Assembly (NCBI RefSeq): GCF_000092425.1
Contig: NC_014221.1
Span: 1,679,001 to 1,743,000 of the forward strand
Length of the DNA: 64,000 nt
Source of the DNA: Truepera radiovictrix DSM 17093
GTDB lineage: Bacteria > Deinococcota > Deinococci > Deinococcales > Trueperaceae
Reading direction: 5' to 3'
Shown here: piece after piece, positions 53,527 to 62,001 of the stretch
Position numbering within the stretch: the stretch's first letter is position 1
Layout: each line of letters begins with the position of its first letter
Made by a program: the position numbers and the translations under genes
The notes under the pieces: model-generated
The model's input: the letters and a program-made list of their open reading frames with translations, nothing else
Databases searched by the model: none
Told to the model about the DNA's origin: nothing

Positions 53527-54060
53527 GTGAACACGCCTTTAATGTCCGACGAGATCCTCTTTGAGGGGCGCGTTATCCGCGTCGCCAAACGCAGCGGGCG
53601 TTGGGAGGTCGTCTTTCACGCCCCCGCCGTCTGCGTGCTCGCGCTGCGCGGCGAGCGCGGCCGCGAGGAGGTGCTGCTCGTCGAACAGCTGCGACCGGCC
53701 GTCGGGCAGGTGACCTGGGAGCTGCCCGCTGGGCTCGTCGACCCCGGCGAGACTCCAGCGGCGGCGGCGCGGCGCGAGCTCGCTGAGGAGGTCGGGCTCG
53801 CCGGCACGCTCACCCAGCTCGCCGAGGTGTACTCGAGCCCCGGTTTTACCGACGAAAAGGTGACGCTCTTTATGGCCACCGACCTCCATACGGTCGCGCG
53901 CGCGGGGGGTGACGAGGGGGAGGAGGTCGCCTTCGCGTGGCGCCCGCTGCGCGAGACCTGGGCGCGCGTCGCCGCGGGTGAGGTCGCGAGCAGCGCCCCT
54001 ACGCTCCTCGGGCTCACCTACGCCCTCGGCCGTGCGGGGGCGCTCGCGGAGCCCTCGTGA
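53527..54060 (+). CDS. Nudix hydrolase, ADP-ribose pyrophosphatase type
   Basis: 177 residues, GTG start. The Nudix box GLVDPGETPAAAARRELAEEVGL (two parts, residues 73-95) is complete, with REL and EEVG glutamates for metal binding. The preceding LLVEQLRPAVGQVTWELPAG and SPGFTDEKVTLF fit the NudF/ADP-ribose pyrophosphatase group. It likely cleaves ADP-ribose to AMP and ribose 5-phosphate. Overlaps ribF by 4 bases. Confidence 0.9.
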   Translation: MNTPLMSDEILFEGRVIRVAKRSGRWEVVFHAPAVCVLALRGERGREEVLLVEQLRPAVGQVTWELPAGLVDPGETPAAAARRELAEEVGLAGTLTQLAEVYSSPGFTDEKVTLFMATDLHTVARAGGDEGEEVAFAWRPLRETWARVAAGEVASSAPTLLGLTYALGRAGALAEPS

Positions 54061-55022
54061 CGCGCCCTCTAGACGCCACGGCGCGCGGCGCCGCGCCCCG
54101 CGTCGTCAGTTCCCCCTTGGCGCTCGAGCTTCGCGGCGTGGTGCTCTGCATCGGCAACTTCGACGGGGTGCACCTGGGCCACCAGCTCCTGTTGCGGCGC
54201 CTTCAGGAGGCCGCTACAAGCTTGCGGGCGCCGAGCGTGGTGCTCACCTTTTTCCCCCCGGCCAAGGTCTTTTTCCAGGGCAAACCCTACCTCACGAGCG
54301 CCGAAGAGAAGCTCTTCTTGCTCCGCCGCTTCTCCCCCACAGCGGTCGTCATGACCCCCTTTGACCACGACTACGCGCGGACCCCCAAAGAGGCCTTTTT
54401 GGAGCAGCTGCAACACCTCGCGCCAAAGCTGCTGATCGTCGGCGAGGACTTTCACTTCGGTTACAAACGCAGCGGCGGTTTGGACGACCTGCAGCACGTG
54501 ACCGAAAGGCTCGAGGTCTTTTCGCTGCGGCGCCTCGAAGAGGAGCCCATCAAGTCGTCGCATATCCGCGAGCTCCTGCGCACGGGGGAGGTCGAGCAGG
54601 CGCGGCGGTTTCTGGGCTACAGCTACCTCGCTATCGGCGAGGTCACCGCGGGCGACCGGCGCGGGCGCACGGTGGGCTTCCCCACGGCCAACCTCCAGCT
54701 CGCACCGGAAAAAGCCCTGCCCATCGGCGTCTTCGCCGTTTGGGTCGAGACGCCCTACGGCACCTTCGGCGGGATGGCCAACGTCGGCCCACGCCCCTCC
54801 TACCCCGACGCGCCCCCCTCTTTGGAGGTGCACCTCTTCGACTTTGACGGCGACCTCTACGGCAAGACGATCCGCGTGTCGTTCGAACGCTTTTTGCGCG
54901 CGCAGCGGCGCTTCGCGGGGCTTGACGACCTCAAAGCGCAGCTCGCAGCTGACGAACAGCGGGCGAGGGCCGCTTTGCAAGCGCTCGGCGACCCCACCCA
55001 CCTCTCTAGCCCCAAGCGCTAG
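54057..55022 (+). CDS. ribF: Bifunctional riboflavin kinase/FAD synthetase
   Basis: 321 residues. The N-terminal FAD synthetase domain has CIGNFDGVHLGHQLLLRRL, split near residue 45, and LIVGEDFHFGYKRSGG (about 130). IKSSHIRELLRTGEVEQARRFLG links to the flavokinase domain, with GDRRGRTVGFPTANLQL (about 200) and VHLFDFDGDLYGKTIRVSF (about 260). It turns riboflavin into FMN and FAD, needed by MurB and glycolate oxidase among others. Confidence 0.95.
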   Translation: MTRPLDATARGAAPRVVSSPLALELRGVVLCIGNFDGVHLGHQLLLRRLQEAATSLRAPSVVLTFFPPAKVFFQGKPYLTSAEEKLFLLRRFSPTAVVMTPFDHDYARTPKEAFLEQLQHLAPKLLIVGEDFHFGYKRSGGLDDLQHVTERLEVFSLRRLEEEPIKSSHIRELLRTGEVEQARRFLGYSYLAIGEVTAGDRRGRTVGFPTANLQLAPEKALPIGVFAVWVETPYGTFGGMANVGPRPSYPDAPPSLEVHLFDFDGDLYGKTIRVSFERFLRAQRRFAGLDDLKAQLAADEQRARAALQALGDPTHLSSPKR

Positions 55023-55063
55023 CGCCCCCACCACACCCACCAAAAGGTGGCTAGAGGGGGCGC
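55022..55063 (+). terminator. Two-tier hairpin after ribF
   Basis: GCGCCCCC (55022-55029) pairs with GGGGGCGC (55056-55063), and inside, CCACC pairs with GGTGG around AAAA. There is no U-run, so termination efficiency is uncertain. Confidence 0.5.
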
Positions 55064-55203
55064 GTCAGAGCACCCCCTCAGTCCACGTGAAACCGCTGCC
55101 GGTAGCGTCTCCTGCAGCGTGTAGGGCGGCCGTGCGAGGCGGCCAGGCTTCCTAAAGCTGCACCACCGCAGGAACCTGCCGAGGCTGGACCTTATACTGA
55201 CCC

Positions 55204-55929
55204 ATGCTCATCTACGGCAAACAGGCAGTTGCGGAGGCGCTGCGCGAGGGCGGCGTGCTGCGCCTTTTCGTCGCCCACGGCGTGCAGCCGGGGACCGTCA
55301 AACAGTTTGAGGCCCTCGCGCGCAAAGCCGGCGTCACGCTCGAGCGTGTCCCCCGCACCCAACTCGACCAAGCGCTCAAAACCACCCGGCATCAGGGCGT
55401 CGTCGCCGAGCTCCCCGAGCTCAGCTACGCCGACCCCGAAGCGCCTTTTACGCGCGCCGCGCGCCGCGGCGAAAAGCCCCTCCTGGTGCTTTTAGACGGC
55501 ATCACCGACCCGCACAACTACGGCGCCATCATCCGCAGCGCCGAGGTCTTGGGGGCGCACGGCGTCGTCACCGAGGAGCGGCGCAGCGCCCCCCTCTCGG
55601 CCGTGGTCGCCAAGGTCTCGGCGGGGGCGAGCAGCCACCTGCCGCTCGTACAGGTGAAGAACCTGCCGCGCTACATGGAGGCGTTAAAGGCGCGCGGCGT
55701 CTGGCTCTACGGCGCCTCGGGGGACGCGGCCGCACTGCCGCAGCAGCTCGATTGGGACCGCCCCGCCGCGCTCGTGATCGGCGCCGAGGGCGCGGGTATG
55801 CGGCGCCTCGTGCGCGAGACGTGCGACGAGCTCGTCGCCATCCCGATGCGCGGCCAGGTGGCGTCGCTAAACGCCTCGGTCGCGGCGGGCATCTTGCTCT
55901 ACGCGGCGCTCAGCTCGAGGTCCACTTGA
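55204..55929 (+). CDS. rlmB: 23S rRNA (guanosine-2'-O)-methyltransferase, RlmB/TrmH family
   Basis: 241 residues. A short N-terminal RNA-binding domain (LIYGKQAVAEALREGGVLRLFV, in parts) precedes the knotted SPOUT domain: LDGITDPHNYGAIIRSAEVLG (split, about residue 97), LVIGAEGAGMRRLVRE (about 190), and IPMRGQVASLNASVAAGILLY (split, about 213). It methylates a ribose in 23S rRNA; RlmB versus related TrmH is judged from the N-terminal domain. TATACT lies 5 bases before the ATG, and no ribosome site exists, so it is leaderless. Confidence 0.88.
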   Translation: MLIYGKQAVAEALREGGVLRLFVAHGVQPGTVKQFEALARKAGVTLERVPRTQLDQALKTTRHQGVVAELPELSYADPEAPFTRAARRGEKPLLVLLDGITDPHNYGAIIRSAEVLGAHGVVTEERRSAPLSAVVAKVSAGASSHLPLVQVKNLPRYMEALKARGVWLYGASGDAAALPQQLDWDRPAALVIGAEGAGMRRLVRETCDELVAIPMRGQVASLNASVAAGILLYAALSSRST

Positions 55930-55980
55930 CGCCCTGACGCCTTGGGCAGGGCGGCGCGCGCCTGCGGGGTATAACGGGGC

Positions 55981-57981
55981 ATGGCGAAAAAACTCAAGGC
56001 CAAAAGCCTCTTCGACCTCACCTTTGTCTCCGACGCGCGGCTTAGCCCCAACGGCCGACGGGCGGTAGCGGTGCACACGACCATCCAGACACCGCCCAAG
56101 GACCGAGAGGAGGCCGCTCCCGACGCCAACGCCGAAGCGGCACCCCGCTACGTCAGTCACCTCTTCCTCTACGACACCGCCGCAGCGGGACGCGCGCAGC
56201 AGCTCACCCAGGCGGGCGACGCCAACACGCACCCGCGCTTTAGCCCCAAAGGTGACGCCGTCGCCTTTTTGTCTAAGCGCGGGTCGCCGGGCGAGGCGGA
56301 GGGGGCGCAGCTCCACCTGCTGCCCCTTGCTGGCGGCGAGGCGCGGCGGCTCACCGACCTGCCAGCCGGCGTCACGGAGTTCTGCTGGCACCCTGGCGGC
56401 GAGCTGCTCGCGCTCGTCTCGCAAGGGGAGCGCGACACGGCCAAGGGCCGACCCAGGGTCATCGACCGGATGTTTTACAAGGGCGACGGCGTCGGTTTTC
56501 GGCCCTCGGGGAGCGCGCAGATCTACCTCTGCGACCTGAGCGGCGAGGTCACGAAGCTGACCAAGCTGCAGAGCAGCCCTAGCGGGCTCGTCTTCACGCC
56601 AGACGGCGCGGCGCTGCTCTTTACCGCCGCCGAGGACGAACGCGCGGCGGACGCCTGGCAGAGCCTCCTCTGGACGCTCCCCTTAGAGGACGCCAAGGGG
56701 GGTGGTTACAAGGGGGGCAGACCCACCCCCGTGGTGAGCAACCTCACCCGCGTCGCCGCGCCGAGCCCGAGCCCCGACGGCCGCTTCGTCGCCCTGCTCT
56801 CCCCTACCGATCAACGCAACTTCGGCACCCCGACGGGCCTATGGGTCGCGCCGCTAGCGGGCGGCGAGGCGCAGCTACTAACGGGGGACTTCGAGGCCAC
56901 CTCGAGCGTCGCCGGCGACAGCCGCTACGGGGCCCTCCCCGAAACCCCCTGCTGGGACGGCGAGAGCGTCCTGGTCAACCTCAACCGCGAGGGGCGCAGC
57001 GGTTTGGCGCGCGTGTCGCTCTCAGGCCGCGTGCGCGCGCTGCACCGCGAGGGGCGCGCCGTCACCGGTTTTCACGCCCTCGGCGGCCGGGTGATCTTTA
57101 CCGCCGAAACCCCCACCGAACCCGGTGAGCTGTTTTTTCGCGACGCGCGCGGCCAGGAGACGCGGCTCAGCGACGTCAACCGCGCCTTTACCGACGCGTA
57201 CCGGCTGAGCGCGCCGAGCCCGGTGCAGCACGCCCGCGCCAAGGGGGGGCCCAGGGTCGCGTACTGGACCCTCGAGCCGCACAAGCCGCGCAAGGACCGC
57301 GCCTCGGTGCTGCAGGTGCACGGCGGCCCCCACACGAACTACGGCTACGGCTTTATGTTCGAATTTCAGCTGCTCGCCGCGCGCGGGTACCGGGTCGTCT
57401 ACGGCAACCCGCGCGGCTCGTCGAGCTACGGCGCGGCCTTCGCCACCGCCCTCCAGGGGCGTTACGGGAGCGTCGACGCCGACGACGTGCTCGCGGTCGC
57501 CGACGCCGCGCAGCGAAGCCACGCCGACCCCGAAGCGCCCCTGCACCTCACCGGCGGCTCGTACGGCGGCTTTATGACCAACTGGCTGCTCGGCCACACG
57601 AACCGCTTCCGCTCGGCGGTGACGCAGCGCTCGATCAGCAACTGGACGTCGTTTTACGGCACCTCCGACATCGGCTACCAGTTTGCCCCCGTGGAGGTCG
57701 GGGGGGCCCCCTGGGAGAAGCTGCAGGCGCTCTGGGACCAGAGCCCCCTCAAGTACGTCGCCAACATCCAGACGCCCCTGCTGATCCTCCACGCCGAAGC
57801 CGATCACCGCTGCCCCATCGAACAGGCCGAGCAGCTCTACATCGCCCTCAAAGCGCTCGGTAAACCGACGCGCTTTATCCGTTTCCCCGACGAAGGGCAC
57901 GAGCTGTCGCGCTCGGGGCGCCCCGACCGCCGCGTCGCGCGGCTTGAAGCCCTCCTCGAGTGGTTTGAAAGCCATCCCTAG
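55981..57981 (+). CDS. S9 family peptidase (acylaminoacyl-peptidase/DPP type)
   Basis: 666 residues. Residues 1-400 form a WD/beta-propeller (TolB-like) domain (SPNGRRAVAVHT, RFSPKGDAVAFLS). The alpha/beta-hydrolase domain has LQVHGGPHTNYGYGFMFEFQ, NPRGSSSYG, the nucleophile in GGSYGGFMTNWLLGH (about residue 530), the Asp region HAEADHRCPIEQAEQL (about 603) and the His in DEGHELSRSG. No signal peptide: cytoplasmic. TATAAC 5 bases before the ATG suggests a leaderless start. A short GGGYKGGRPTP insert in the propeller is encoded by a repeat-like DNA sequence. Confidence 0.88.
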   Translation: MAKKLKAKSLFDLTFVSDARLSPNGRRAVAVHTTIQTPPKDREEAAPDANAEAAPRYVSHLFLYDTAAAGRAQQLTQAGDANTHPRFSPKGDAVAFLSKRGSPGEAEGAQLHLLPLAGGEARRLTDLPAGVTEFCWHPGGELLALVSQGERDTAKGRPRVIDRMFYKGDGVGFRPSGSAQIYLCDLSGEVTKLTKLQSSPSGLVFTPDGAALLFTAAEDERAADAWQSLLWTLPLEDAKGGGYKGGRPTPVVSNLTRVAAPSPSPDGRFVALLSPTDQRNFGTPTGLWVAPLAGGEAQLLTGDFEATSSVAGDSRYGALPETPCWDGESVLVNLNREGRSGLARVSLSGRVRALHREGRAVTGFHALGGRVIFTAETPTEPGELFFRDARGQETRLSDVNRAFTDAYRLSAPSPVQHARAKGGPRVAYWTLEPHKPRKDRASVLQVHGGPHTNYGYGFMFEFQLLAARGYRVVYGNPRGSSSYGAAFATALQGRYGSVDADDVLAVADAAQRSHADPEAPLHLTGGSYGGFMTNWLLGHTNRFRSAVTQRSISNWTSFYGTSDIGYQFAPVEVGGAPWEKLQALWDQSPLKYVANIQTPLLILHAEADHRCPIEQAEQLYIALKALGKPTRFIRFPDEGHELSRSGRPDRRVARLEALLEWFESHP

Positions 57982-58034
57982 GGGGGTGGCGGCTGGCGCG
58001 GTGACGCAAGGCCGCAGCGGGGTGTGACGGTTTT

Positions 58035-58064
58035 TTTAACGCGCTTTAACGAGACCGCTACACT
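58035..58064 (+). promoter_or_regulatory. Promoter of the glycosyltransferase gene
   Basis: TTTAAC (58035-58040) and TACACT (58059-58064) are 18 bp apart; the ATG follows 7 bases after the -10 box, indicating a leaderless mRNA. A run of seven T lies just upstream and may end the peptidase transcript. Confidence 0.6.
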
Positions 58065-58071
58065 ACCCGCT

Positions 58072-59319
58072 ATGGAACCCAAACTCCGCCGCGGAACCGC
58101 TGGGGCGCGCCCCGCACCCCACCCCGCCCCGAGCGCCCCCCGCACCCCGCCGCGCAGCGCCTGGCGCCCTCCCGCCCAGTCCGCACCGAGCCTGCCGCTC
58201 ATCGTCGAGGCGCCGCAACGGCGGCGCGTCACGATGTTCTCGAAAAACCTCCTCGGCGGGGGCGCGGAGCGGGTCGCGGTAAACCTCCTGCAGGCGCTGC
58301 CGCGCGAGCTCTTCGACCTCGAGCTCGTCCTCGTCGAGGCGTGGGGGGCGTTTTTGGACCGCGTCCCCAGCGACGTGCCGCTCACCGACCTCGCCAAGGG
58401 CAAAGCCGTCTCGAAAGCGATCGTGCCGCTCGCCCGTCACCTGCAAAAGCACCGCCCCGACGTGCTGTTGTCGCACCTCGCGCACGCGAATGTCGCGGCG
58501 GTGTTGGCGCGCGAGCTCGCGCGCGTGCCGACCAAGGTAGTCTTGGTCGAACACAACGACCTCTCGAGCTTGGCGCACAAGCAGCGCTCGCTGCCGAGTC
58601 GGCTGCTGCAGCGCTTTAAGGCGGACGTCTACGGGCGCGCCGACGCGGTGATCGGCGTTTCCCGGGGCGTCTGCAGCTACGTCGAGCGCAGCTTCGGGGT
58701 CGCCGACGAACGCCTGCACACGATCTACAACCCCGTCGTCAGCGATGAGCTCATCGCCAAGTCGTACGAGCCCGTCACCCACCCCTTTTTCGCGGCGGGC
58801 GGCCCGCCCGTACTGCTCGCGGCGGGCCGGATGAGCGAGGAGAAAAACTACCCGCTGCTCCTAAGGGCCTTTCGGGCGCTCCGGCAGCGGCGCGCGTGCA
58901 AGCTCATCATCCTGGGTCAGGGGCGCCTCAAAGCGGCGCTCGAGGCCGAGGCGCGGGCGCTCGGGCTAGAAAGCGAGGTCGCTTTCCCGGGTTTTGTCGC
59001 CAACCCGTACGCCTACATGCGCCGCGCGAGCGCGCTCGTCGTCTCCTCCGACCGCGAGGGGCTGCCGACGGTGCTCATCGAGGCGATGGCGTGCGGCTGT
59101 CCGGTGGTCTCCACCGACTGCCCAAGCGGGCCGCGCGAGATCCTCGAGGGGGGGCGTTGGGGGCCCTTGGTGGCGGTCGGCGACGCCGAGGCGCTCGCCG
59201 AGGCGACCCTAAGGACGCTCGCGGACCCCGTACCCGCAGAGGCGCTCGAGCGGCGCGCGGCGGCCTTTTCGTTCGACAACGCCATCACCGCCTACACCGC
59301 CCTCCTGCGGGCGCTGTGA
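58072..59319 (+). CDS. Glycosyltransferase family 4
   Basis: 415 residues from the ATG behind the TACACT box; an upstream GTG frame is less likely. A Pro-rich N-terminus of about 50 residues is followed by a GT-B fold. The N-domain has MFSKNLLGGGAERVAVNLLQ, and the C-domain VLLAAGRMSEEKNYPLLLRAF (about residue 245), LIILGQGRLKAALE and the donor-binding SDREGLPTVLIEAMACGCPVV (about 325). It transfers a sugar to an unknown envelope acceptor; the next gene is a sulfotransferase. Confidence 0.88.
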   Translation: MEPKLRRGTAGARPAPHPAPSAPRTPPRSAWRPPAQSAPSLPLIVEAPQRRRVTMFSKNLLGGGAERVAVNLLQALPRELFDLELVLVEAWGAFLDRVPSDVPLTDLAKGKAVSKAIVPLARHLQKHRPDVLLSHLAHANVAAVLARELARVPTKVVLVEHNDLSSLAHKQRSLPSRLLQRFKADVYGRADAVIGVSRGVCSYVERSFGVADERLHTIYNPVVSDELIAKSYEPVTHPFFAAGGPPVLLAAGRMSEEKNYPLLLRAFRALRQRRACKLIILGQGRLKAALEAEARALGLESEVAFPGFVANPYAYMRRASALVVSSDREGLPTVLIEAMACGCPVVSTDCPSGPREILEGGRWGPLVAVGDAEALAEATLRTLADPVPAEALERRAAAFSFDNAITAYTALLRAL

Positions 59320-59320
59320 G

Positions 59321-60100
59321 GTGCGCGTGAGCGGGCTTTACGGGGGCGCCTCGGGCCTCTTTTGGCAGCTCCCTTATGGCCTGCGCCGCAACGCCGCGCG
59401 CGTCGCCTTCCCGCGCCGCTACGCGGCGCTGCAGCGGCTGCGCTCGCCCGAAGCGGGGGGGGCGTTGGCGCCCTTTTTCAGGCACCGCTGCCTCTTTATC
59501 CACGTGCCGAAAGCCGCGGGGCTCTCGGTCGGCAAGGGGCTCTTCGGCGCGGCGACCGGCCACCACCGCACGGTCGCCGGGTATCAGCTGCTCCTTAGCC
59601 GCAGCGAGTTCGAGGCCTTTTTCAAGTTCGCCTTCGTGCGCAACCCCTGGGACCGCCTCGCCTCCGCCTTTTTCTTCCTTAAAAGCGGGGGGCTCCACGA
59701 CACCGACGCGCGCTGGGCGGCCGAGCACCTCGCCCCCTACGCCACCTTCGAGGCGTTCGTCACGGGTTGGGTCAACCGTCACAACGTCCACAGCTGGGTG
59801 CACTTTAGGCCGCAGCACCACTACCTCTGCCTCCCCGGACGACGGGAGCTGCTGCTTGACTTCGTGGGCTTTTTTGAAAACCTGGCGAGCGACTACGAGC
59901 TCATCCGTGCGCGCCTCGGCACCGGCGAGCCGCTGCCGGCCGAGAACGTCACCCGCGCGCGCCGCGACTTCCGCGAGCTCTACACCCCCGAGATGCGCGA
60001 GATCGTCGCGCGGGTCTACCGCGAGGACATCGCGCTGTTGGGCTACACCTTCGACAACAGCTCGCTCGCGGCGCAGCTCGCTCGGCGCCCCGCGCTTTAG
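59321..60100 (+). CDS. Sulfotransferase family protein
   Basis: 259 residues; GTG start 2 bases after the glycosyltransferase stop. The PAPS 5'-phosphosulfate loop reads CLFIHVPKAAGLSVGKGLF (about residues 57-75), and the 3'-phosphate site FAFVRNPWDRLASAFFFL (about 106). DFVGFFENLASDYELI and the C-terminal RELYTPEMREIVARVYREDIALLGY are typical of the carbohydrate (Sulfotransfer_2-like) group. It could sulfate a glycan built by the previous gene. The stop overlaps the convergent yjbQ-like gene by TTAG. Confidence 0.82.
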   Translation: MRVSGLYGGASGLFWQLPYGLRRNAARVAFPRRYAALQRLRSPEAGGALAPFFRHRCLFIHVPKAAGLSVGKGLFGAATGHHRTVAGYQLLLSRSEFEAFFKFAFVRNPWDRLASAFFFLKSGGLHDTDARWAAEHLAPYATFEAFVTGWVNRHNVHSWVHFRPQHHYLCLPGRRELLLDFVGFFENLASDYELIRARLGTGEPLPAENVTRARRDFRELYTPEMREIVARVYREDIALLGYTFDNSSLAAQLARRPAL

Positions 60101-60540
60101 GGATCCCCTTGGAGCGCCTCCGCTTCCCCGTAGAGGGTCGCTACGAGCGTGCGGGGGCCGCCGCGGTTGCGGTGCTCACAGAGGTAGAGCCCCTGCCACG
60201 TGCCCAGCGCCAGGCGCCCCTCAGAGACCGGCAGCAGGAGCGAAAACCCCATGAGCGAGCCCTTGAGGTGCGCGGGCATGTCGTCGGGGCCCTCGAGGGT
60301 GTGCTCGAAATAGGGCGCTTCGGGGACCAACACGTTGAGGTGCCGCTCGAAGTCGCCGCGCACCTCCGGCGAGGCGTTTTCGTTGACCGTCAAACTCGCC
60401 GAGGTGTGCTGGATAAAGAGGTGCAACAGCCCGACGCGCAGCGCCCTGAGCTCGGGGAGCTGCGCGAGAACCTCGTCGGTGATCAGGTGAACCCCACGGG
60501 GCTTGGGGGCGAGCGCGAAGCGCTTTTGCGTCCAGGTCAT
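60097..60540 (-). CDS. yjbQ: YjbQ-family (UPF0047) protein
   Basis: 147 residues from the ATG at 60540. Family motifs are LHLFIQHTSASLTVNENASPEV, split near residue 44, HLKGSLMGFSLLLPV and LALGTWQGLYLCEHRNRGGPR, the latter two near residue 95-135. The conserved His residues form a metal site. Some members show weak thiamine phosphate synthase activity, but the physiological role is unclear. TAGCCT lies 5 bases before the ATG on this strand, so it is probably leaderless. Confidence 0.88.
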   Translation of the reverse strand: MTWTQKRFALAPKPRGVHLITDEVLAQLPELRALRVGLLHLFIQHTSASLTVNENASPEVRGDFERHLNVLVPEAPYFEHTLEGPDDMPAHLKGSLMGFSLLLPVSEGRLALGTWQGLYLCEHRNRGGPRTLVATLYGEAEALQGDP

Positions 60541-60571
60541 AGCCGAGGCTAGCACGGCGGCGCGCTGCGGG

Positions 60572-61492
60572 CTAGAGCTTGCGCAGATGCACCGCCTGCA
60601 CGCGGTGGTCCGCCCCTTTGCGCAGGATGAGCCGCGCGCGCTCACGGGTCGGGGCGATGTTTTCGCGCAAGTTCACCAGGTTGATCTCGCGCCAGATGCT
60701 CGAGGCGACCTCCCGCGCACGCTCATCCGAAAGCGACGCGAGGTGGTGAAAGTACGATTCGGGGCGCCTAAAGGCCGTCTCTTTAAGTTTCAAAAAGCGC
60801 TCGGTGTACCAGCTGTGTAAGAGCGCCTCGTCGGCGTCGACGTAGATGGAGAAGTCGAAAAAGTCGGAGACGAAGGCCCGCTCCGCCCCGCCCCGCTGCA
60901 GCACGTTAAGCCCCTCCAGGATCAAGATGTCGGGTTTTGACACGGTGATCACCTCGTCGGGCACGATGTCGTAGCTGAGGTGTGAATAGACGGGCGCAGT
61001 GACCCCCTCGCGGCCCGACTTGATGTCGGCCACGAAGCGGAGCAGACGGCGCTGGTCATAGGACTCCGGAAACCCCTTGCGGCGCATGAGGCCGCGCGCC
61101 TCGAGCACGCGGTTGGGGTAGAGAAAGCCGTCGGTGGTCACCAGGTCGACCTTGGGGTGGTCGGGCCAGCGCGACAGCAGCGCCTGCAGCACGCGCGCGG
61201 TGGTGCTCTTGCCGACCGCCACGCTGCCCGCGATACCGATGACGAAGGGCACCATCGCCGCCGGTTTGCCCAAAAACGCGTCGGTGACCCGAAAGAGCTC
61301 CTGCGCTTTGGCGACGTAGAGGTTGAGAAGCCGCGACAGCGGCAGGTAGACCTCGGCGACCTCGTCTAAAGAGAGCGCCTCGTTGAGGCCGCGTAGCTGC
61401 GCGACGTCCTCGGCCGAGAGCGTCAGCGGGGTCGCGTTACGCAGCTCGGACCAAGCCGCGCGGTCGAAGTGCAGGTAGGGGGAGACGGGCAT
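60572..61492 (-). CDS. coaA: Pantothenate kinase type I (CoaA)
   Basis: 306 residues from the ATG at 61492; a TTG two codons earlier is an alternative. It phosphorylates pantothenate, the first step to coenzyme A. Walker A reads [17 protein letters not shown] (about residue 88), and the catalytic region [18 protein letters not shown], then [20 protein letters not shown] and ILEGLNVLQ follow. Length and order match E. coli CoaA. Confidence 0.95.
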   Translation of the reverse strand: MPVSPYLHFDRAAWSELRNATPLTLSAEDVAQLRGLNEALSLDEVAEVYLPLSRLLNLYVAKAQELFRVTDAFLGKPAAMVPFVIGIAGSVAVGKSTTARVLQALLSRWPDHPKVDLVTTDGFLYPNRVLEARGLMRRKGFPESYDQRRLLRFVADIKSGREGVTAPVYSHLSYDIVPDEVITVSKPDILILEGLNVLQRGGAERAFVSDFFDFSIYVDADEALLHSWYTERFLKLKETAFRRPESYFHHLASLSDERAREVASSIWREINLVNLRENIAPTRERARLILRKGADHRVQAVHLRKL

Positions 61493-61601
61493 AACCAAGC
61501 CAGCTTATTATGAGGCGCGCCACCTAGAGGCTGTTTGGACGTTTGCAGGTTCTGCGAACGTCTTATCCCCTTCGGCTTCCGCGTGAGCCGCCGGGGGGCT
61601 G

Positions 61602-61636
61602 GTAGCCTGTAGCTCGTGGCCTGTGGACCACGAGCT
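61602..61636. repeat. Heptad repeats with a 9-bp palindrome
   Basis: GTAGCCT, GTAGCTC, GTGGCCT and GTGGACC follow in 7-bp register from 61602. AGCTCGTGG (61611-61619) is the exact complement of CCACGAGCT (61628-61636). It is related to the longer array at 8769-8842. Confidence 0.7.
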
Positions 61637-61673
61637 GCACGTCAGTAGGTGACCGGCTCAGCCCGGGCGCCCA

Positions 61674-61794
61674 GCTCATAGGGGCGCTGCCCTCGCGCAG
61701 CATCCCCACCGGGGGACGCCTCTAGTGAGGCTGAGTGCTCATAGGGGCGCTGCCCCGCCTCTAGTGAGGCTGAGTGCTCACAGGGGCGCTGCCC
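61674..61794. repeat. Tandem 39-bp repeat with internal hairpins
   Basis: A 38-base unit starting GCCTCTAGTGAGGCTGAGTG recurs at 61718 and 61757 with one mismatch (T/C). GCTCA(T/C)AGGGGCGCTGCC is present three times (61674, 61737, 61776). Each unit contains the hairpin GCCTC-TAGT-GAGGC. Confidence 0.75.
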
Positions 61795-62001
61795 TCGCGG
61801 GGCGCCCCCTTCGCGTAGCACTCCCTCCGCAACAGCAGGTCCATTGGGCCAGGGCGCCGCCTCCTATGCTGGCGGACGCTTCGCTCGGCACGTCGTGACG
61901 CTCCGGGGAGCAAGGGCGCCTCTCGTGAGGTTGAGTGTGGCGCTGAGCTCAGGCTACGCGCTTGCTGGACGCCAGACCAGCGGTTTGACCGAGCACGCAG
62001 G

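Larger units (their letters stand above)
61493..62001. other. 509-bp gene-free region with repeats
   Basis: Between coaA and the APH-like gene, both on the minus strand. It holds a heptad-repeat palindrome (61602-61636), two direct 38-bp repeats (61718-61755 and 61757-61794) and degenerate copies near 61910-61950. No frame with a ribosome site or recognisable protein was found. Confidence 0.6.
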
